A program made the translations under genes and the position numbers. Below the pieces are notes generated by a model. That model saw nothing but the letters and a program-made list of their open reading frames with translations. It was not told the origin of the DNA and made no database searches. Of a DNA stretch of 64,000 nt, positions 55,206-63,736 are shown in pieces (positions within the stretch are counted from its first letter, which is position 1; every line of letters begins with the position of its first letter). This stretch comes from Phycicoccus sonneratiae (lineage in GTDB: Bacteria > Actinomycetota > Actinomycetes > Actinomycetales > Dermatophilaceae). The DNA is taken from contig NZ_JAFDVD010000021.1 of NCBI RefSeq assembly GCF_016887965.1, positions 62,001-126,000 of the forward strand. The letters run 5' to 3'.

Positions 55206-55858
55206 CCAGCGAGTCCACCATCCGACGCCAGATCGCCGACCTCGGCGCATCGTTCTTCAGCCGACGCCTGACCTTCGGGCGCACCGGAAACATCAGCGCC
55301 CGCATCGGCTCGACCATGCTCCTCACGCCCACCGGGGCCTCCTTGGGCGCCATCGACCCCCAAGACCTTTCGGTGCTCGACGCCAGCACGGGAAAGCACC
55401 TCGACGGGCCTCGCCCCTCCAAGGAAGGATTCCTGCACGCAGCCGTGTACCGGGCTAGACCCGACGCAGCGGCGGTCGTGCACACCCACAGCACGTACTC
55501 GGTGGCCGTCTCCTGCATGGCCGAGCTCGACCCCGACGATGCCCTCCCACCGCTGACCGCGTACTACGTCATGCGCGTCGGACGGCTGCCGCTGCTGCCG
55601 TACCACGCGCCCGGTGACGTCGCCCTCGGGTCGCTGGCCGAAGCCACGGCCCGCGCCCACCATGCGATGCTGCTCGCCAACCATGGACCCGTGGTGGCCG
55701 GACCCGACCTGGCCACAGCGGCCGACGCCGTGGAAGAACTCGAGGAGACAGCTCGGCTGTACCTGCTCCTGCGTGGCGAGAGCACCCGACCACTCACCAC
55801 AGCCGAGGCAGACGCCCTGCGTCAGCCGCGTGCCGCAAGCCCGGAGGTGTCTCGATGA
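55202..55858 (+). CDS. otnC: class II aldolase/adducin family, OtnC-like decarboxylase
   Basis: This is a 218-residue zinc enzyme. FGRTGNISARIGS is the N-terminal loop, SKEGFLHAAVYRA the catalytic Glu region, HTHSTYSVAVS the two zinc His (about residues 98-100) and NHGPVVAG the third His. OtnC decarboxylates 3-oxo-tetronate-4-phosphate to dihydroxyacetone phosphate, and this gene follows the kinase directly with a four-base overlap (GTGA). The family also contains aldolases and epimerases, so the pairing is the main evidence. Confidence 0.85.
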   Translation: MTSESTIRRQIADLGASFFSRRLTFGRTGNISARIGSTMLLTPTGASLGAIDPQDLSVLDASTGKHLDGPRPSKEGFLHAAVYRARPDAAAVVHTHSTYSVAVSCMAELDPDDALPPLTAYYVMRVGRLPLLPYHAPGDVALGSLAEATARAHHAMLLANHGPVVAGPDLATAADAVEELEETARLYLLLRGESTRPLTTAEADALRQPRAASPEVSR

Positions 55859-56922
55859 CCGAAGCGCCAGCCACCACTGCGGTCCGACCGGAACAGCTCA
55901 GGGAACTGTGTGCGGCCGTACTCGAGTCTGTCGGGGTGCCGGCTACGGACGCCGAGTACGTAGCCGACAGTCTGGTGACGGCGGACGCCTGGGGCCATCC
56001 CTCGCACGGCGTCCTGCGGCTGAGCTGGTACGTCGAACGGCTCCGCTCCGGCGTGATGAATCCGGTCACCCGAAGCGAGCACATCCTCGACGGCGGCGCT
56101 GTCAACGTCCTCGACGGCCGCGACGGCATCGGCCAAGTCGTCACGCGCACCGCATGCGACCTCGCCGTGGAGCGCGCGCAGACCCACGGCGTAGGTGTCG
56201 TGGCGGTTCGCAACAGCAACCACTTCGGCACGGCCGCCTACTTCACCCGCGCTATGGCCGAGGCGGGTTGCGCGGCGATCCTCACCACCAACGGCAGCCC
56301 GGCCATGGCTCCATGGGGCGGACGCGTGAAGACCGTCGGCGCCAACCCGTGGTCGATCGCCGTCCCCGGTGGAACACTCGGACCCGTTGTCCTCGACATC
56401 GCCAACACCACCGTGGCCCGCGGCAAGGTCTACGCCGCACGTGAGCGTGGCACGACCATCCCCGACGGATGGGCAATCGACGCCGATGGGGTCCCCACAA
56501 CTGACCCCCAGGCTGCAATCGACGGCCTGATCCTGCCCATGGCAGCCCACAAGGGCTACGCAATCTCCTTCATGATGGACATCCTCTCCGGCGTCCTGAC
56601 CGGCAGCTCGTACGCCACCGACATCGCCGGGCCTTACGTCCCGGATCGGCGAAGCGGCTGCGGACACCTCGTCATCGCGATCCGCGTCGACGCCGTCCGG
56701 TCGCCGATGGAGTTCGGGCACGACCTGGCCACCCTCATCGACGGCACCAAGTCGGTGCCGCTGGCCGCGGGACATGACGAGGTCTTCTACCCCGGCGAGA
56801 TCGAGGACCGGAACCTGCGCAAGGCTCAATCGGAGGGGATCTCCCTGCCACGAAGGACGATCGACGACCTGTGTGCCCTCGCGGCATCGTGCGGCGTGGA
56901 CGCAGAGACGCTGGGTGGGTGA
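55855..56922 (+). CDS. Ldh family oxidoreductase (malate/lactate/sulfolactate type)
   Basis: This is a 355-residue NAD(P)-dependent 2-hydroxyacid dehydrogenase of the L-sulfolactate/malate 'Ldh' family, which has its own fold distinct from LDH and MDH. Catalytic blocks are DAWGHPSHGVLRLSWY (His), VAVRNSNHFGTAAYFT (His), TTNGSPAMAPWGG, and HKGYAISFMMDILSGVLTG. It overlaps the OtnC-like gene by four bases (ATGA). It could make the oxo-acid that the kinase/decarboxylase pair then uses. Confidence 0.88.
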   Translation: MTEAPATTAVRPEQLRELCAAVLESVGVPATDAEYVADSLVTADAWGHPSHGVLRLSWYVERLRSGVMNPVTRSEHILDGGAVNVLDGRDGIGQVVTRTACDLAVERAQTHGVGVVAVRNSNHFGTAAYFTRAMAEAGCAAILTTNGSPAMAPWGGRVKTVGANPWSIAVPGGTLGPVVLDIANTTVARGKVYAARERGTTIPDGWAIDADGVPTTDPQAAIDGLILPMAAHKGYAISFMMDILSGVLTGSSYATDIAGPYVPDRRSGCGHLVIAIRVDAVRSPMEFGHDLATLIDGTKSVPLAAGHDEVFYPGEIEDRNLRKAQSEGISLPRRTIDDLCALAASCGVDAETLGG

Positions 56923-56926
56923 CCCC

Positions 56927-57265
56927 GTGCACGTCGTGCTGGTGACCCTGGACGTCCGCCCGGAGCGGATCGAGGAGTTCCTGACCGCGATCCGCACCAA
57001 CGCCCGCGCCAGCCTGCGGGACGAGCCGGGATGCCTGCGCTTCGACGTGCACAGGGTCGTTGGTGACCCGACAAAGTTCGTCCTCTACGAGATCTACCGA
57101 GACGAGCACGCGTTCACCCACGAACACCGGGCGGCGCCTCACTACGCCGCGTGGCGCGCGGCCGCGACCCGATGCGTGATCGACGGTGGGCATGTGAACA
57201 CCTACCTCGCGCCCGCCTTCCCGGGCGACCTGGCCGACGCGACGTCACCCGAGGACGCCTCATGA
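56927..57265 (+). CDS. ABM (antibiotic biosynthesis monooxygenase) domain protein
   Basis: This is a 112-residue ferredoxin-like fold protein. It has a HVVLVTLDVRPERIEEFLTAIRTNARAS strand-helix, EPGCLRFDVHRVVGDPTKFVLYEIYRDEHAFTHEHRAAPHY and a terminal beta-strand, as in YgiN/LsrG. LsrG-type members isomerise or oxidise small phosphorylated sugars; quinol oxygenases are others. GTG 56927 is used, and GTG 56915 is possible. It overlaps the aconitase gene by four bases (ATGA). Confidence 0.75.
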   Translation: MHVVLVTLDVRPERIEEFLTAIRTNARASLRDEPGCLRFDVHRVVGDPTKFVLYEIYRDEHAFTHEHRAAPHYAAWRAAATRCVIDGGHVNTYLAPAFPGDLADATSPEDAS

Positions 57266-59967
57266 ACCACCCCCACCTGACCGGCACTCGACGCACGACC
57301 CAGGACACCCACGGCACGCTCGAGGTGCGTGGCTCCTTGCTCTCGTACCACCGGATCAATGCGCTCGCCCCCGACAGCATGCCGGTGAGCCGTCGCATCC
57401 TGCTGGAGAACGTCCTTCGGTTCCACGACGGGTCCCCGGGGGCCGACGCACAGGTCCGGGCCGTCCTGGCTGGAGACACCGACACGCCCGTCGATCTCTA
57501 CGCATCCCGCGTGTTCCTCCACGACACCAACGGCGTGCCGACGGTGGTCGACCTCGCTGCCATGCGCGACGGGATGGCCGCTATGGGCGGCGACCCCGCC
57601 AAGGTCAACCCGGTCATCGCCTCCGAACTGGTCATCGACCACTCGGTCATCGCAGATGTCCACGGACGTCCCGACGCCATGGCCCGCAACGTCGAGCTCG
57701 AGTACACGCGCAACAGTGAGCGGTACCGGTTCCTGCGTTGGGGCCAACAGTCACTGGAGAACTTCGCGGTGGTCCCCCCGGGCACCGGGATCATGCACCA
57801 GGTCAACGTCGAGTACCTCGCCCGCGTGGTCATGGTGGAGGACGGCTGGGCCTTCCCCGACGTCTGCCTTGGCACCGACTCCCACACCACCATGGTCAAT
57901 GGCCTCGGCGTCCTGGGCTGGGGCATCGGCGGCATCGAAGCCGAGGCGGCGATGCTGGGCCAGTCAATGTCCATCGTCGTTCCCCCCGTCGTCGGGGTCC
58001 GACTGCAGGGTCAGCTACCGGCCGGGACCACCGCCACGGACCTGGTCCTGACCATCACCGAGACCCTCCGGGCCCACGGCGTCATCGGCAAGTTCGTCGA
58101 GTTCTGCGGTGAGGGGACCGCAGCCCTACCCGTGGCGGACCGCGTCACCATCGCAAACATGAGCCCGGAGTTCGGCTCCACCTGTGCCCTCTTCCCCATC
58201 GATGACGAGACGCTGCGCTACCTGCGGTTCACCGGGCGGTCCGAGGATCGGGTCGAGCTCGTCGAGGCGTACGCGAAGGCGCAGGGACTGTGGCACGACC
58301 CCGAGCGCGTCCTCGACTTCGACGAGACGATCGACCTCGACCTTGGCACCGTAGTGCCTTCCTTGGCCGGCCCAGCCCGGCCCGAGGACCGCGTGCCCCT
58401 GACCCAGGCCAAGACCCGATTCGCCGCAGCGCTCTGGGAGAGCTCCGGCCGCCCGAACCGAGTGACTGCCACGCTCTCGATGCAGGGTCAGCAACACGCC
58501 GTCTCGGACGGCCTCGTCGCCATCGCCGCGATCACCTCGTGTACCAACACCTCAAACCCCTCGGTGATGGTCGCCGCCGGTCTATTGGCACGCAACGCCG
58601 TCCGAGCCGGGCTGAGGAGCAAGCCCTGGGTCAAGACGACGCTCAGCCCCGGATCCAAGGTCGTCATGGACTACTACCGTCGAGCAGGCCTGGTTCCGGA
58701 CCTCGAGGCCCTCGGGTTCAACCTGGCGGGCTTCGGGTGCATGACCTGCATCGGGGCGTCCGGGCCACTGGTCCCCGAGGTCTCCGACGCGATCGCCGAG
58801 CACGGCATCAACGTGGTGTCAGTGCTGTCCGGGAACCGCAACTTCGAAGGCCGGATCCAGCCCGAGGTGGCCATGAACTACCTCGCCTCGCCGCCCCTCG
58901 TGGTCGCCTATGCGCTCGTCGGCACCATGGACGTCGACCTCTACCGGGAGCCCCTCGGGTACGACCAACACGGGGATGGCGTCTTCCTCGCCGACCTGTG
59001 GCCCGACGCCGCGGAGATCGACGCCGTCATGGCCGACAACATCGACCCCACGATGTTCAGCGCTGCGTACGCCGACGTGTTCGACGGCGACCAGCGCTGG
59101 AAGGATATCGCCGTCTCCTCCTCCGAGCGCTTCGACTGGGACGAGGAGTCCACCTACATCCGTCGTCCCCCGTACCTCGACGCGATGACCCCTGAACCCC
59201 AGCCCGCACAGGACATCACCGCTGCACGGGTCTTGGTCAAGCTCGGCGACATGGTCACCACCGACCACGTGTCCCCGGCCGGGGCCATCACCGCTAACAG
59301 TGCCGCCGCCGCCCACCTGGCCGAGCACGGCGTCCGCGGCAGGGACCTGAACACTTACGCGTCCCGCCGGGGCAACCACCAGGTGATGATGCGCGGAGCG
59401 TTCGCCAACGTCCGCCTCCAGAACCAGGTGGCCCCTGGGACACGTGCTGCCAGAACCCGCAACTTCCTCGCCGACGGTGCGGAGGCGTCGATCTATGACG
59501 CGGCTGACGCCTATCGCGCAGCCGGTGTCCCGGTGGTCGTCGTTGCCGGGCGTGACTATGGTGGCGGCTCCTCTAGGGACTGGGCCGCCAAGGGGCCGGC
59601 ACTGCTCGGGGTGCGAGCGGTGATCGCGCAGTCCTTCGAGCGGATCCACCGCTCGAACCTCGTCGGGATGGGCATCCTGCCGTTGGAGCTGCTCGACGCA
59701 GGACCGGACGACCTGGCACCGACCGGCGCCGAGGAGATCACCATCACGGGCCTGACCGAGATCGGCCCGGAAGACGTGCACCCCATGGTCACAGTCCGTA
59801 ACGGCGACCGCGAGTTCACTGCCCGAGCCCGGCTCGACACGCCCCGCGAGATCGACTACTTCCGCCACGGCGGGGTGATGCCGTACGTCCTGCGCGGACT
59901 GCTCGACACAGACGACGACACCCGCAATGACCCGACTGCCAAGACCCACCCGCCCAGCCTCACCTGA
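57262..59967 (+). CDS. aconitase-type (AcnA family) hydratase, cluster-linked
   Basis: This is a 901-residue 4Fe-4S hydro-lyase of the AcnA/IRP group. Cluster Cys lie in TSCTNTSNPSVM and in FGCMTCIGASG. Substrate motifs are LGTDSHTTMVNGLG and DYGGGSSRDWAAKGPALLG. The two Asp/His catalytic sites look normal. The usual actinobacterial acnA lies elsewhere and alone; this copy sits in a catabolic operon, so it probably acts on a citrate-like compound from the imported substrate. ATG 57262 overlaps the ABM gene. Confidence 0.85.
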   Translation: MNHPHLTGTRRTTQDTHGTLEVRGSLLSYHRINALAPDSMPVSRRILLENVLRFHDGSPGADAQVRAVLAGDTDTPVDLYASRVFLHDTNGVPTVVDLAAMRDGMAAMGGDPAKVNPVIASELVIDHSVIADVHGRPDAMARNVELEYTRNSERYRFLRWGQQSLENFAVVPPGTGIMHQVNVEYLARVVMVEDGWAFPDVCLGTDSHTTMVNGLGVLGWGIGGIEAEAAMLGQSMSIVVPPVVGVRLQGQLPAGTTATDLVLTITETLRAHGVIGKFVEFCGEGTAALPVADRVTIANMSPEFGSTCALFPIDDETLRYLRFTGRSEDRVELVEAYAKAQGLWHDPERVLDFDETIDLDLGTVVPSLAGPARPEDRVPLTQAKTRFAAALWESSGRPNRVTATLSMQGQQHAVSDGLVAIAAITSCTNTSNPSVMVAAGLLARNAVRAGLRSKPWVKTTLSPGSKVVMDYYRRAGLVPDLEALGFNLAGFGCMTCIGASGPLVPEVSDAIAEHGINVVSVLSGNRNFEGRIQPEVAMNYLASPPLVVAYALVGTMDVDLYREPLGYDQHGDGVFLADLWPDAAEIDAVMADNIDPTMFSAAYADVFDGDQRWKDIAVSSSERFDWDEESTYIRRPPYLDAMTPEPQPAQDITAARVLVKLGDMVTTDHVSPAGAITANSAAAAHLAEHGVRGRDLNTYASRRGNHQVMMRGAFANVRLQNQVAPGTRAARTRNFLADGAEASIYDAADAYRAAGVPVVVVAGRDYGGGSSRDWAAKGPALLGVRAVIAQSFERIHRSNLVGMGILPLELLDAGPDDLAPTGAEEITITGLTEIGPEDVHPMVTVRNGDREFTARARLDTPREIDYFRHGGVMPYVLRGLLDTDDDTRNDPTAKTHPPSLT

Positions 59968-59995
59968 CCCCCCACCACAAGAATCGAGTCCGACG

Positions 59996-60982
59996 ATGCA
60001 CGCGATCACCCGCAGAACCCTGTTCGCCGGAGCCGGCGCCACCGCCCTAGCCGCGACCACCACGGCGACGGCACGCGCCGCCCGGCCCGCGCCCGAGCCC
60101 ACCCCCTTCTCGGTCGGCAGCAACCGCCCCAGCTTCGTCCCGCCGCACGGGAGCGTCGATAGCCACATCCACATCTTCGAGCCGGAACGCTTCCCGTACC
60201 CCTCCCCGACCGCGACGCCGCCGCCGCGTGCCACCGTCGCCGACTACCGCCTCCTCCAGGCCCGGCTGGGGACCGAGAAGGCCGTCATCGTGACGCCGTC
60301 GAACTATGCGACGGACAACCGCTGCACCCTCGATGCCATCGCCCAGATCGGCCAGCACCACGCTCGAGGCATCGCCGTCGTCGCCGGCTCCGTCAGCGAC
60401 GCAGAGCTGCAGCAGCTGCATGCCGGCGGAATCCGCGGCATCCGGTTCAACCTCACCCGCCCGGGAGGGGCCGGAGCGGAGCTCATCCGCCCGCTGGCGG
60501 CCCGGGTGGCCGACCTCGGGTGGCACGTCCAGATCCACATGACCGCAGAGGGGATTCTCGAGAACCTGCAACTGCTCGAAGACCTGCCAGTGGACCTTGT
60601 CATCGACCACATGGGGCGCATCCCGGGTGCGGTTGGAACCAGCCACCCGACCTATACAGCGATACTCGGCCTGGTCGAACAGGGCCACACCTGGGTCAAG
60701 GTCTCGGGGGTGTACCACGAATCTGTCTCCGGCCCACCGCTGTACGAGGACCGCTCGGCCATCGGCAGAGCCTTCGTCAATGCCGCGCCTGAACGAGTCG
60801 TATGGGGCTCCGACTGGCCGCACCCGACGGCATCCAGGGGCGAGGTCCCCATGCCCAACGATGCCGACATGCTCAGCCTGCTCAAATACTGGGCCCCGAA
60901 CCACGGCGTGATCCACCGCGTCCTCGTGGACAACCCGAACACCCTTTACGGCTTCACCACAGGCCGTCACGGCGCCCGCTGA
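59996..60982 (+). CDS. amidohydrolase-2 family hydrolase (LigI-like) with Tat signal
   Basis: This is a 328-residue lactonase-type amidohydrolase. Residues 1-30 form a twin-arginine signal (R6-R7 in ITRRTLFAGAG, a hydrophobic core and ARA), so export is likely. The mature part has the metal His pair in GSVDSHIHIFEPERFPYP, VQIHMTAEGIL, VIDHMGRIPG and the terminal GSDWPHP Asp. The family opens lactones such as 2-pyrone-4,6-dicarboxylate or galactarolactone. A secreted form would open a lactone before uptake. ATG 59996 is used. Confidence 0.85.
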   Translation: MHAITRRTLFAGAGATALAATTTATARAARPAPEPTPFSVGSNRPSFVPPHGSVDSHIHIFEPERFPYPSPTATPPPRATVADYRLLQARLGTEKAVIVTPSNYATDNRCTLDAIAQIGQHHARGIAVVAGSVSDAELQQLHAGGIRGIRFNLTRPGGAGAELIRPLAARVADLGWHVQIHMTAEGILENLQLLEDLPVDLVIDHMGRIPGAVGTSHPTYTAILGLVEQGHTWVKVSGVYHESVSGPPLYEDRSAIGRAFVNAAPERVVWGSDWPHPTASRGEVPMPNDADMLSLLKYWAPNHGVIHRVLVDNPNTLYGFTTGRHGAR

Positions 60983-61053
60983 CCCAATCCACCCGCTCGG
61001 GTCGAGCGCGCGCATGCCTCCATCCACATCCCAACCAGATCAGGAGTTCACGA

Positions 61054-61521
61054 ATGAAGCCCACCGCCGACCTATACGACGACCACGGCGAAGCCCTGCA
61101 GTCCTGCCACACCCAGTTCCGCAACCTCGGCGGCCGCTCCGCATTCGAGGGCCAGATCACTACGGTCAAGGTCTTCGAGGACAACGTCATCGTCAAGCAG
61201 ATCCTCGCTGAGGAGGGTGCCGGACGCGTTCTCGTTGTCGACGGCGCAGGCTCGCTCAGCGCTGCGCTGATGGGCGACAAGATGGCCGACCTCGCCGCGG
61301 CCAACGGGTGGGAGGGCGTCATCATCAACGGCGCGGTCCGTGATGTTGACGCCCTCGCCGGTGTCGACCTCGGGATCAAGGCCCTTGGCTCGAACCCCCG
61401 CAAGAGCACCAAGAACGGCATCGGCCAGAGGGACGTGGACGTGACCTTCGGAGGAGCTACCTTCATACCCGGTCAGCGCCTCCACAGTGACAACGACGGC
61501 ATCCTGACCACGAGAGGCTGA
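61054..61521 (+). CDS. RraA family protein, putative oxo-acid aldolase
   Basis: This is a 155-residue protein closest in form to E. coli RraA (FRNLGGRSAFEGQITTVKVFEDN, VLVVDGAGSLSAAL). It has an intact D-X20-R-D motif (D75, R96, D97), the metal and substrate signature of 4-hydroxy-4-methyl-2-oxoglutarate/oxaloacetate aldolases. E. coli RraA has Gln instead of the last Asp. ATG 61054 has CAGGAG upstream. It is the last gene of the cluster; cleavage to pyruvate or oxaloacetate would end a pathway. Confidence 0.85.
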   Translation: MKPTADLYDDHGEALQSCHTQFRNLGGRSAFEGQITTVKVFEDNVIVKQILAEEGAGRVLVVDGAGSLSAALMGDKMADLAAANGWEGVIINGAVRDVDALAGVDLGIKALGSNPRKSTKNGIGQRDVDVTFGGATFIPGQRLHSDNDGILTTRG

Positions 61522-61623
61522 GCGGCGCGCTTTGGCGCTCGCTGGGCCCTTCGTTCCGACAGAAGCTGTGTGAGCCGCCCGCGGACGATGAGGCCGACGC
61601 GTCCCGGCCGGATGCGGGGCGTA

Positions 61624-61662
61624 CCTGTTGCCGTAACAGGTTGCCCCGCCCCCCGCGGGGCG
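61624..61662. terminator. two hairpins between convergent genes
   Basis: CCTGTT-N5-AACAGG (61624-61640) and CGCCCC-N4-GGGGCG (61647-61662) lie between the ends of the RraA gene and the unrecognised gene at 61697. I see nothing else in this 175-base gap. Confidence 0.55.
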
Positions 61663-61696
61663 AGATGGCGAAGGTTCGCCATTCGATGGAACACGG

Positions 61697-63154
61697 CTAT
61701 CGGGCAACGCGCGGCGCAACCTGAGTGTCTAGGACTAAGGCGCCTCGGTGGGTACTGGTACGAACTTGCCCCTGGTCCTGCGTGCGCGGTGGTTGCACGG
61801 GCTGGCTCGTGTCGACTGACGCGGTGGCGAGGCGGCGGCTGGCGCTGTCGATGATCTCGACGTGTCGGATGAGCGCGCCTCGGACTGGTGCTGGGAGTGG
61901 GACCTGGCGGCCCAGGGCGATGTCGCGAGGATCGATCCAGGGTTCTTGGGGGCTCAAGGCCTCCCGGTTTCCCGAGGCGAGATCCGCCAAGACCCGCTGC
62001 GCCGCGTCCGCTTTGATGCCGAGGCGTGGATCGAGAACGGCGTCCATCAGCACTTGAGCGGAGTCGCGGTGGGACTCGAGTGCTGACACCAGGGTTGCCA
62101 GGAGGTGATTCGAGGCGATCCGCTCGGAAAGAAGGGTTTGCGTAGCAACGGACGTGCCATCGAGCGCCAGCTGTGTCAGCGCATGCACGAGCTGCGTGCC
62201 TGCGAGTCTGAGGTCGCGGGCCACAAGGCGTGGGGCCATACTGGTCAGGTCTCGAGCGACGAAGTGCAGGGCGCCCCAGGCGGATTCGGCTGCGGCTAGG
62301 ACCGGCTGGAGGTTGGCGCGGTATGCGCCTGCGTCTATCGCCCCGCAACCACCTGCCGCGTCGAACAGGAGGTGGGTCAGCGCAATCGTCGAGGCTTGGA
62401 CCCTGCTCACTTCGAAGATGTTGGCCATGGTCGGTTCGTGCACCATGGCCCGGTGGGTCTCGACCTCCCAGGCAGCAAACGCCATCCGGAGCCCCGGTGC
62501 GGCCTCGTCTCTCCGATTGCCGACCAAAGCCTTGGGAAACGCTTGGTAGACCTCTGCGCCGGCGACCTGCTCGAACGTGTCGATGCGCGCGGCCATGAGC
62601 TTGAGCGCGGTCAGCTTGTGCACCCCTGACCGGCGCTGGAGGGCGCGGCCATTCGTTTGCAGGTCCCGGATCTCGGCTCCGGTGGCAAGGGTGATCGCGT
62701 GTGCCGTGACGTACAGGGCGTGCAGGACTCGGGTTCTGGCCGCGGCGGCATCGGTGAGCATTGCAGTGCTTGGCCGGGTGGTGTCGCGCAGGCGCCGGTC
62801 GATGAGGTCGTGGGTGTGGACGAGGTTGCCTGTCATGTCGAGGAGGCGTTCGTCTGCGGGGCCGTCGCCGGGCCACGCGCGTCCGCGCAGGTTGTCGTTG
62901 AGGGCGGTGGCCATCAGGTGTAACCGCTCTGCCAGGGGGTCGGTGCGCGTGGGTGTGGCTTCGACCCCGGGGATGGCGTGGGGACCCCTGCTGGGAAGGC
63001 TGGCGAGTAGCTCGTTGGCGGCCTGGACGAGCTCGGGCCAGACCCGGATCATCGCCGCGGTGTCGAGGTCGTCGGGGTCGAGGAGCAGCCGGCGGGCGGT
63101 GAGGTCGGTGTCCTCGAGGAGCTCACCGACGCTGCGCCGCTCGGGGCTGTTCAT
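61697..63154 (-). CDS. unrecognised helical protein
   Basis: This is a 485-residue protein I cannot place in a family. It is Ala/Leu-rich and largely helical, with no signal peptide or membrane segment. The region LHALYVTAHAITLATGAEIRDL and the repeated LTALKLMAARIDTFEQ look like long helical bundles. ATG 63154 overlaps the stop of the next gene upstream by four bases (ATGA), so the two are co-translated. Base composition is less GC-rich than the left part of the window. It may belong to a mobile region; no function is assigned. Confidence 0.6.
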   Translation of the reverse strand: MNSPERRSVGELLEDTDLTARRLLLDPDDLDTAAMIRVWPELVQAANELLASLPSRGPHAIPGVEATPTRTDPLAERLHLMATALNDNLRGRAWPGDGPADERLLDMTGNLVHTHDLIDRRLRDTTRPSTAMLTDAAAARTRVLHALYVTAHAITLATGAEIRDLQTNGRALQRRSGVHKLTALKLMAARIDTFEQVAGAEVYQAFPKALVGNRRDEAAPGLRMAFAAWEVETHRAMVHEPTMANIFEVSRVQASTIALTHLLFDAAGGCGAIDAGAYRANLQPVLAAAESAWGALHFVARDLTSMAPRLVARDLRLAGTQLVHALTQLALDGTSVATQTLLSERIASNHLLATLVSALESHRDSAQVLMDAVLDPRLGIKADAAQRVLADLASGNREALSPQEPWIDPRDIALGRQVPLPAPVRGALIRHVEIIDSASRRLATASVDTSQPVQPPRTQDQGQVRTSTHRGALVLDTQVAPRVAR

Positions 63155-63525
63155 GTCTGTGCCGCTTCGGCGAGCAGGAGCAGCCACTGCAGTGAGGCGC
63201 GCAGCGGCACCGGGAGATGCCGCACCTCTGGCACGTCGAGCGCACGGCGTGCCGCGGCGGTGGTCGTGGCGTACCCGGCGTCGACGGGCCACGGCTGCTG
63301 TGGCGTGGCCGGTTCTGTGTGGGTGCGCACCTCGCCGGCGAGGTGCTCGGCCTGGCAGGCCACGATGTGCAGCCGAACGTCGTGGGAGGTGTGGGTGGCC
63401 CGGGAAGCGGCATCGCCGAGCAGCGCGAGCGTGATGGCAAGGTGCTCCAGGGCTGCGTCGCGGGTGGTCGTGGCTGCCGCGCCGGTGTCGGCCGCCGGGC
63501 GCTGGGAATCCGTTGACTCGTTCAT
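63151..63525 (-). CDS. unrecognised small helical protein
   Basis: This is a 124-residue protein with a polar N-terminus (NESTDSQRPAADTGAAATTT) and an Ala/Leu-rich helical body (EHLAITLALLGDAASRATHTSHDV, SLQWLLLLAEAAQT). ATG 63525 begins the operon with the 485-residue gene, with which it overlaps by four bases. The 23-base perfect palindrome at 63551 lies just upstream and may be its operator. No family is recognised. Confidence 0.6.
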   Translation of the reverse strand: MNESTDSQRPAADTGAAATTTRDAALEHLAITLALLGDAASRATHTSHDVRLHIVACQAEHLAGEVRTHTEPATPQQPWPVDAGYATTTAAARRALDVPEVRHLPVPLRASLQWLLLLAEAAQT

Positions 63526-63550
63526 GTCTCCCTAAGCCCCCCTGGTGGTG

Positions 63551-63573
63551 CTTCGCGGCCACTGGCCGCGAAG
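63551..63573. promoter_or_regulatory. 23-base perfect palindrome
   Basis: The arms CTTCGCGGCC and GGCCGCGAAG enclose ACT. It lies 26 bases before the small gene's start and 164 bases before the plus-strand gene at 63737, so it could be an operator for either or a hairpin. Confidence 0.45.
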
Positions 63574-63736
63574 TCGTTTGCGCCCAATGTCGGTCGGCCC
63601 CCCGGTGTGCTGAAGACCGGGCCCGGGGTCTGTGGATAAGTCCGAGGGGATGTCAGCGGTGGGGAGGACAGTCGCGGACAAGTGGACGACGACGCCCCAC
63701 TCCGCCACCGGGGCGGCGGTGTTCGTCAGGGAGGTG

